In this document: piece after piece, positions 14,246 to 17,497 of the stretch
Numbering within the stretch: position 1 is the stretch's first letter
Layout: the number at the start of each line of letters is the position of its first letter
Source: JBEVMS01 sp040508515
GTDB lineage: Bacteria; Pseudomonadota; Gammaproteobacteria; Xanthomonadales; Rhodanobacteraceae
Reading direction: 5' to 3'
Length of the DNA stretch: 17,497 bases
Assembly (NCBI GenBank): GCA_040508515.1
Contig: JBEVMS010000029.1
Location: forward strand, 1 to 17,497
Translations under genes and position numbers: made by a program
The notes under the pieces: model-generated
What the model saw: only the letters and a program-made list of their open reading frames with translations
What the model was told of the DNA's origin: nothing
Database searches by the model: none

Positions 14246-15325
14246 ATGAAGTCGATCACTGCGGTCGGGGCCGTCGCCCTGTTGGCCGGTTTGCAGCCGA
14301 TTGCCGCTCTGGCGCAAAACCCCGATCCGATCGACATCCGCGGCTGTACCGGGATCGAAAGCGACGCGGCGCGTTTAGCGTGCTACGACAAGGTTACCGG
14401 GCGGATCAACATGGAAGCGGCGCAGAAGCGTCCGGCGGAAGCCGCGTCACCCGGCATCTTCGCGCGCGGCGACGTGCCACAGTCGGGCTCCAATCCGGAC
14501 GTGGCCAAATCGTTGTCGTTGCTGGATAGCCGCTGGGAGCTGTCGCCCGAAAGCAAGCTGGGCACCTATAACTTGCGCGGCTACAAGCCCATCTATGTCA
14601 TGCCGGTGTTCGCCACCAGCCACCAAAACGATATGCCGCGCAGTCCCAATCCGCTCAACACGGTCGACGCACCGCAAGCGCTGGACAATATCGAAACGAA
14701 ATTTCAGCTGAGCTTGAAGACCAAGGTCTGGCAAGGCGTGTTCGGCGACACCGGCGACCTGTGGGTGGACTACACCCAATCCTCGCGCTGGCAGCTCTAC
14801 AACGTGGAGAATTCGCGCCCGTTCCGCGAAACCAATTACGAGCCCGAAGCCCAACTGGTGTTTGACACCAATTACAACGTGCTCGGATGGAATGGTCGCC
14901 TGCTCGGCATCGGCATCAACCATCAATCCAACGGTCGCGCTGACCCGCTGTCACGCAGTTGGAACCGCGTGATCGCCAGCGTGGGCTTCGAGCGTCCGGG
15001 CTGGGTAATAATGTTGCGGCCGTGGTGGCGCATTCCGGAGGATCGCAAAGACGATAACAACCCGGACATCGCCAACTACATGGGTCGCGGCGAAGCGCTG
15101 ATCGTGCGCGAGTGGCGCGGCCAGGAGTTCAGCCTCACGCTGCGCCATTCGTTTCGTGGTGGCAGCGACAGCCATGGCTCGGGGCGCTTCAGCTGGAGCT
15201 TTCCGATCGCTGGTAATCTGCGCGGTTATGCCGAGCTGTTCAAAGGCTATGGCGAAAGCCTGATCGACTACAACCACAACGCCACCTATTTTGGCGTCGG
15301 TATCGCGCTGCTGGACTGGTACTAA
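14246..15325 (+). CDS. pldA: Outer-membrane phospholipase A (OMPLA)
   Basis: This integral outer-membrane beta-barrel enzyme hydrolyses acyl ester bonds of phospholipids that reach the outer leaflet and is activated by calcium-dependent dimerisation. Of 359 residues the first about 23 form a signal peptide ending ALAQ. A periplasmic extension with two cysteines (GCTGIESDAARLACYD) follows, typical of this bacterial group and absent from E. coli. The catalytic triad is His226, Ser228 and Asn240 in NHQSNGRADPLSRSWN, with the same 142/144/156 spacing as E. coli. Arg231 and Ser236 match the calcium-site positions. The protein ends in an aromatic, LLDWY, as barrel proteins do. AGGGGTG precedes the ATG. 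It shares a hairpin terminator with slyD. Confidence 0.95.
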   Translation: MKSITAVGAVALLAGLQPIAALAQNPDPIDIRGCTGIESDAARLACYDKVTGRINMEAAQKRPAEAASPGIFARGDVPQSGSNPDVAKSLSLLDSRWELSPESKLGTYNLRGYKPIYVMPVFATSHQNDMPRSPNPLNTVDAPQALDNIETKFQLSLKTKVWQGVFGDTGDLWVDYTQSSRWQLYNVENSRPFRETNYEPEAQLVFDTNYNVLGWNGRLLGIGINHQSNGRADPLSRSWNRVIASVGFERPGWVIMLRPWWRIPEDRKDDNNPDIANYMGRGEALIVREWRGQEFSLTLRHSFRGGSDSHGSGRFSWSFPIAGNLRGYAELFKGYGESLIDYNHNATYFGVGIALLDWY

Positions 15326-15326
15326 A

Positions 15327-15365
15327 AGCAAGGCGCGGGACGATGATCGCCTACCGCGCCTTGCT
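15327..15365. terminator. 12-bp hairpin between convergent pldA and slyD
   Basis: AGCAAGGCGCGG (15327-15338) and CCGCGCCTTGCT (15354-15365) pair perfectly around a 15-base loop. On the minus strand the stem is followed by TTTT, making it a good terminator for slyD. On the plus strand it directly follows the pldA stop and could end that transcript too. Confidence 0.75.
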
Positions 15366-15408
15366 CGACCGCCGACTCGCGGCGCGGCTGGGCCGCGCGC
15401 TGCAGCGA

Positions 15409-15891
15409 TTAGTGGTGGTGACCGCCCTCACCGTGCACATGGCCGTGCGACAGTTCTTCTTCGCTGGCCTCGCGCACCTGGGTCACTTCGATCGCGAAAT
15501 GCAGGGTCTGTCCGGCCAACGGATGGTTGCCATCGACGGTGACGGTGTCGCCCTCGACCTTGGTCACGGTGACATTGATCGCGCCCTGCGGGCCACGGCC
15601 CTGGAACTGCATGCCGGGCTGCAAGTCTTCCACGCCCTGAAACGCGTCCTTGGGCACTTCCTGGGTGAGGTCGTCGTAGCGCACGCCGTAGCCTTCTTCC
15701 GGGATCACGTCGACCTTGAACTGATCGCCCGCCTGACGACCGAGCATCGCCTTCTCCAGGCCCGGCACGATCTGCCCGGTGCCGTGCAAGTAGGTCAGCG
15801 GCTCGCGGCCTTCGGAGCTATCGATAACCTGACCTTGATCGTCGGTCAGCGTGTAATGAAAAGCAGCGACGGTGCGCTCGGCAATCTGCAT
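15409..15891 (-). CDS. slyD: FKBP-type peptidyl-prolyl isomerase SlyD
   Basis: This cytoplasmic prolyl isomerase and chaperone of 160 residues has the FKBP core split by the insert-in-flap domain. Visible are the opening FHYTLTDDQGQVIDSS, the LHGTGQIVPGLEKAMLG segment, the GYGVRYDD flap region and VDGNHPLAGQTLHFAIEV. The tail is histidine-rich (HGHVHGEGGHHH), as in SlyD proteins that bind nickel for hydrogenase or urease maturation; this tail is shorter and has no cysteines. The ATG at 15891 has GGTGAA six bases upstream. A -10 box TACTAT (15948-15943) would start the transcript at a small hairpin (15936-15920). Confidence 0.95.
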   Translation of the reverse strand: MQIAERTVAAFHYTLTDDQGQVIDSSEGREPLTYLHGTGQIVPGLEKAMLGRQAGDQFKVDVIPEEGYGVRYDDLTQEVPKDAFQGVEDLQPGMQFQGRGPQGAINVTVTKVEGDTVTVDGNHPLAGQTLHFAIEVTQVREASEEELSHGHVHGEGGHHH

Positions 15892-15919
15892 AAAAATTCA
15901 CCATGAAACAGTTGTGAGG

Positions 15920-15991
15920 ACCGGCGTGACGCCGGTACGAAAATAGTAAGGGTAGCAGACTCCCCAAGCCCGCCTTGGGCGCGAGGTCTGC
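15920..15991 (-). promoter_or_regulatory. slyD promoter region with 5' hairpin and nested stem-loop
   Basis: On the minus strand TACTAT (15948-15943) is a -10 box. The predicted start falls at the base of ACCGGCG-TCA-CGCCGGT (15936-15920), so the mRNA would begin with a 7-bp hairpin. Upstream, around the expected -35 region, is a two-level inverted repeat: GCAGAC (15955-15960) with GTCTGC (15986-15991), and inside it CCCAAG (15963-15968) with CTTGGG (15974-15979). The latter could be an operator or a cruciform-prone site between slyD and the divergent dacB gene. Confidence 0.4.
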
Positions 15992-16013
15992 TGCGCGCGC
16001 CGCGATGGCTGGG

Positions 16014-16019
16014 CATACT
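16014..16019 (+). promoter_or_regulatory. -10 box of dacB-type gene, leaderless geometry
   Basis: CATACT is followed by exactly six bases before the ATG at 16026, the same spacing as for gluQ, and no Shine-Dalgarno sequence is present. This supports 16026 over the in-frame ATG at 16005 and suggests a leaderless mRNA. Confidence 0.4.
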
Positions 16020-16025
16020 GACCTG

Positions 16026-17497
16026 ATGAGCTTTCTACGCGCACGCCTCGGTCTTTTCGTTTTCCTGTTGGCCGCCCCGCTTGGCCTCTACGCGCAGACC
16101 GCGCCAACGGCCGAACTGGCCGCATCGACGCCGGCTGGACTGTCAGCGCGGATCGACCAACTGATCGACCAACCGCGCTACGCCGCCGCGCGCTGGGGCA
16201 TCGCGGTGGTCTCGCTGGACTCCGGCCGCGTGCTGTACCGACGCAACGCCGATCAATTGCTGCTCCCGGCATCCACTGCCAAGCTTTACACCGCCGCGGC
16301 GATCCTGGATGGACTGGACAGCGGCCATCGCATCCCGACCCGCCTGCTGGCCGCGCAACCGCCCAGTCAGGGACATCTGCACGGACCGCTAGTGCTCTAC
16401 GGCATGGGCGACCCCAGCCTGGGCAGCGACGAGAGCACCCGCGACTGGGCCGATCAACTGGCCACGCAACTGGCCGCGCGCGGCGTGCGCGAGATCGATG
16501 GCGATCTGGTCGCCGACGACACCTTTTTCAGCGGACCGGCGTTCGGCGCGGGCTGGGAGGTCAGCGATCTGCTCAGCGCATTCGCCGTCCCCAGCGCCGC
16601 GCTCAGCGTGGACGAGAACGTGAGTACGCTCAAGCTCACGCCAGCGAGCGCGCCCGGCCAGCCGGCGCAACTGAGTTTCGATCCGGCGCAGACGCCGCCA
16701 CCGCTCAGTGGCGGCATTCGTACTGTCGACGCCAGCGGCGTACGCGACGTCAATTTCTATCGCGCGCCCGGTGACAGCACGTTGTACGCGTTCGGCAGCG
16801 TGCCGGCGGGCAGCGCAGCGGAAACGTTCCGTCTGGCGCTGGCCGATCCGGCCGCCCAGGCGGCGCGCCAACTCGCCGCAGCGCTGACCCGGCATGGCAT
16901 CCGTCTGAACGGCGGGCAACGCGTGCTGCACTGGCCGGAGTCCCGTCTGCTCGACCCGGCACGCGCGCAGATCCTGGCCGAAGTGCTCTCGCCACCGCTG
17001 GGCGAACTGCTCAAGCGCGGCCTGAAGCGATCACAAAACCTCTATTTGCAGAACCTGCTGCAATTGGTCGGGCTCAAGGCGCAGGCCGATCCACAGCGAT
17101 TGACCGATGAAGATCGTCTGCCCGAGGGATATCTGAGCAGTGCCGACTGGGGATTGCGCGCGATCCGCCTACTGCTGCAGCGGGCCAATATTCCCGCCGA
17201 CGCGGTGCAGCTCAGCGAGGGCACCGGGTTGTCGCGGCGCGATCTGAGCACCCCCGATGCGCTGGTGCGCCTGCTCGGTTATGTCGCCGCCCAGCCCTAC
17301 GCCCAGGCGTTACGTGACGATCTTCCAGTGGCCGGCGTCGATGGCACCTTGCAACACCGGCTTCGCGGGAGCATCGGCGAGGGCAACCTGCATGCCAAGA
17401 CCGGCAGCATGAGCTACGTGCACTGTCTGGCCGGTTATGTCACCACCACCGCCGGCGAACGGTTGGCCTTCGCGATCATGCTCAACAACGATGTGCC
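16026..17497 (+). CDS. dacB: D-alanyl-D-alanine carboxypeptidase/endopeptidase (PBP4, DacB type), 3' truncated
   Basis: This periplasmic class C penicillin-binding protein trims or cleaves peptidoglycan cross-links. The open frame runs 490 codons to the window edge without a stop, so only the extreme C-terminus is missing. A signal peptide ends near LYAQ (about 24). The three active-site motifs are all present: Ser83-T-A-Lys86 in PASTAKLYTAAA, Ser336-Q-Asn338 in KRSQNLYLQNLL, and Lys458-T-Gly460 in HAKTGSMSYV. About 250 residues between SxxK and SxN accommodate the extra domain of PBP4. A GMGDPSLGS segment and DDTFF are also family-typical. An in-frame ATG at 16005 would add seven residues and a poorer signal sequence. 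Confidence 0.93.
   Translation, partial: MSFLRARLGLFVFLLAAPLGLYAQTAPTAELAASTPAGLSARIDQLIDQPRYAAARWGIAVVSLDSGRVLYRRNADQLLLPASTAKLYTAAAILDGLDSGHRIPTRLLAAQPPSQGHLHGPLVLYGMGDPSLGSDESTRDWADQLATQLAARGVREIDGDLVADDTFFSGPAFGAGWEVSDLLSAFAVPSAALSVDENVSTLKLTPASAPGQPAQLSFDPAQTPPPLSGGIRTVDASGVRDVNFYRAPGDSTLYAFGSVPAGSAAETFRLALADPAAQAARQLAAALTRHGIRLNGGQRVLHWPESRLLDPARAQILAEVLSPPLGELLKRGLKRSQNLYLQNLLQLVGLKAQADPQRLTDEDRLPEGYLSSADWGLRAIRLLLQRANIPADAVQLSEGTGLSRRDLSTPDALVRLLGYVAAQPYAQALRDDLPVAGVDGTLQHRLRGSIGEGNLHAKTGSMSYVHCLAGYVTTTAGERLAFAIMLNNDV

Overview
This window comes from a GC-rich gammaproteobacterium. The gene families (glutamyl-Q tRNA(Asp) synthetase, TcdA, outer-membrane phospholipase A with a two-cysteine N-terminal extension, small cysteine-patterned lipoproteins, a GGCTAGA-type -10 context and probable leaderless genes) suggest the Xanthomonadales, perhaps Rhodanobacteraceae. 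That placement comes from recognising families and was not computed. No tRNA, rRNA, CRISPR array, phage gene or intact insertion sequence is visible.

Layout. At 175-1859 (+) are gluQ and an acetoacetyl-CoA reductase (phaB type), facing tcdA at 1927-2730 (-). At 2900-7258 (+) is the most interesting block. It holds a membrane-anchored cytochrome c'-like protein, a six-TM sensor histidine kinase, an overlapping response regulator with a large receiver insertion, and, after a T-tailed inverted repeat, a PLP-dependent alpha-oxoamine synthase that closely resembles CqsA/LqsA. Together these form a Legionella Lqs / Vibrio Cqs-type alpha-hydroxyketone quorum-sensing circuit: LqsA makes the signal, LqsS senses it and LqsR is the response regulator. 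The order is S-R-A and a heme protein leads the operon.

At 7259-7697 no intact gene is seen, only hairpins and what may be a decayed coding frame. At 7698-10658 (-) are an alpha/beta hydrolase, an Old Yellow Enzyme-type ene reductase and a pirin gene broken by a one-base frameshift. At 10746-11594 (-) are two near-identical cold-shock protein genes. Each has a long 5' leader beginning with the same 16-base element just downstream of a -10 box. At 11748-12128 (+) is a small lipoprotein, convergent with a YcaQ-type DNA glycosylase homologue (12136-13422, -). That gene is divergent from a secreted proline/methionine-rich protein with one EF-hand loop (13511-14047, +).

At 14246-15325 (+) is pldA, preceded by an 8-bp dyad. 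It converges on slyD (15409-15891, -) across a strong shared hairpin. From 16026 to the right edge (+) is a truncated PBP4-type D-Ala-D-Ala carboxypeptidase gene.

How the genes work together: the cytochrome, lqsS and lqsR probably share one transcript, starting from a TTGAAT-16-TATCCT promoter at 2838-2865, while lqsA may be transcribed or attenuated separately. The hydrolase, ene reductase and pirin run in one direction with short gaps and may be co-transcribed. The remaining genes look like ordinary single-gene housekeeping units.
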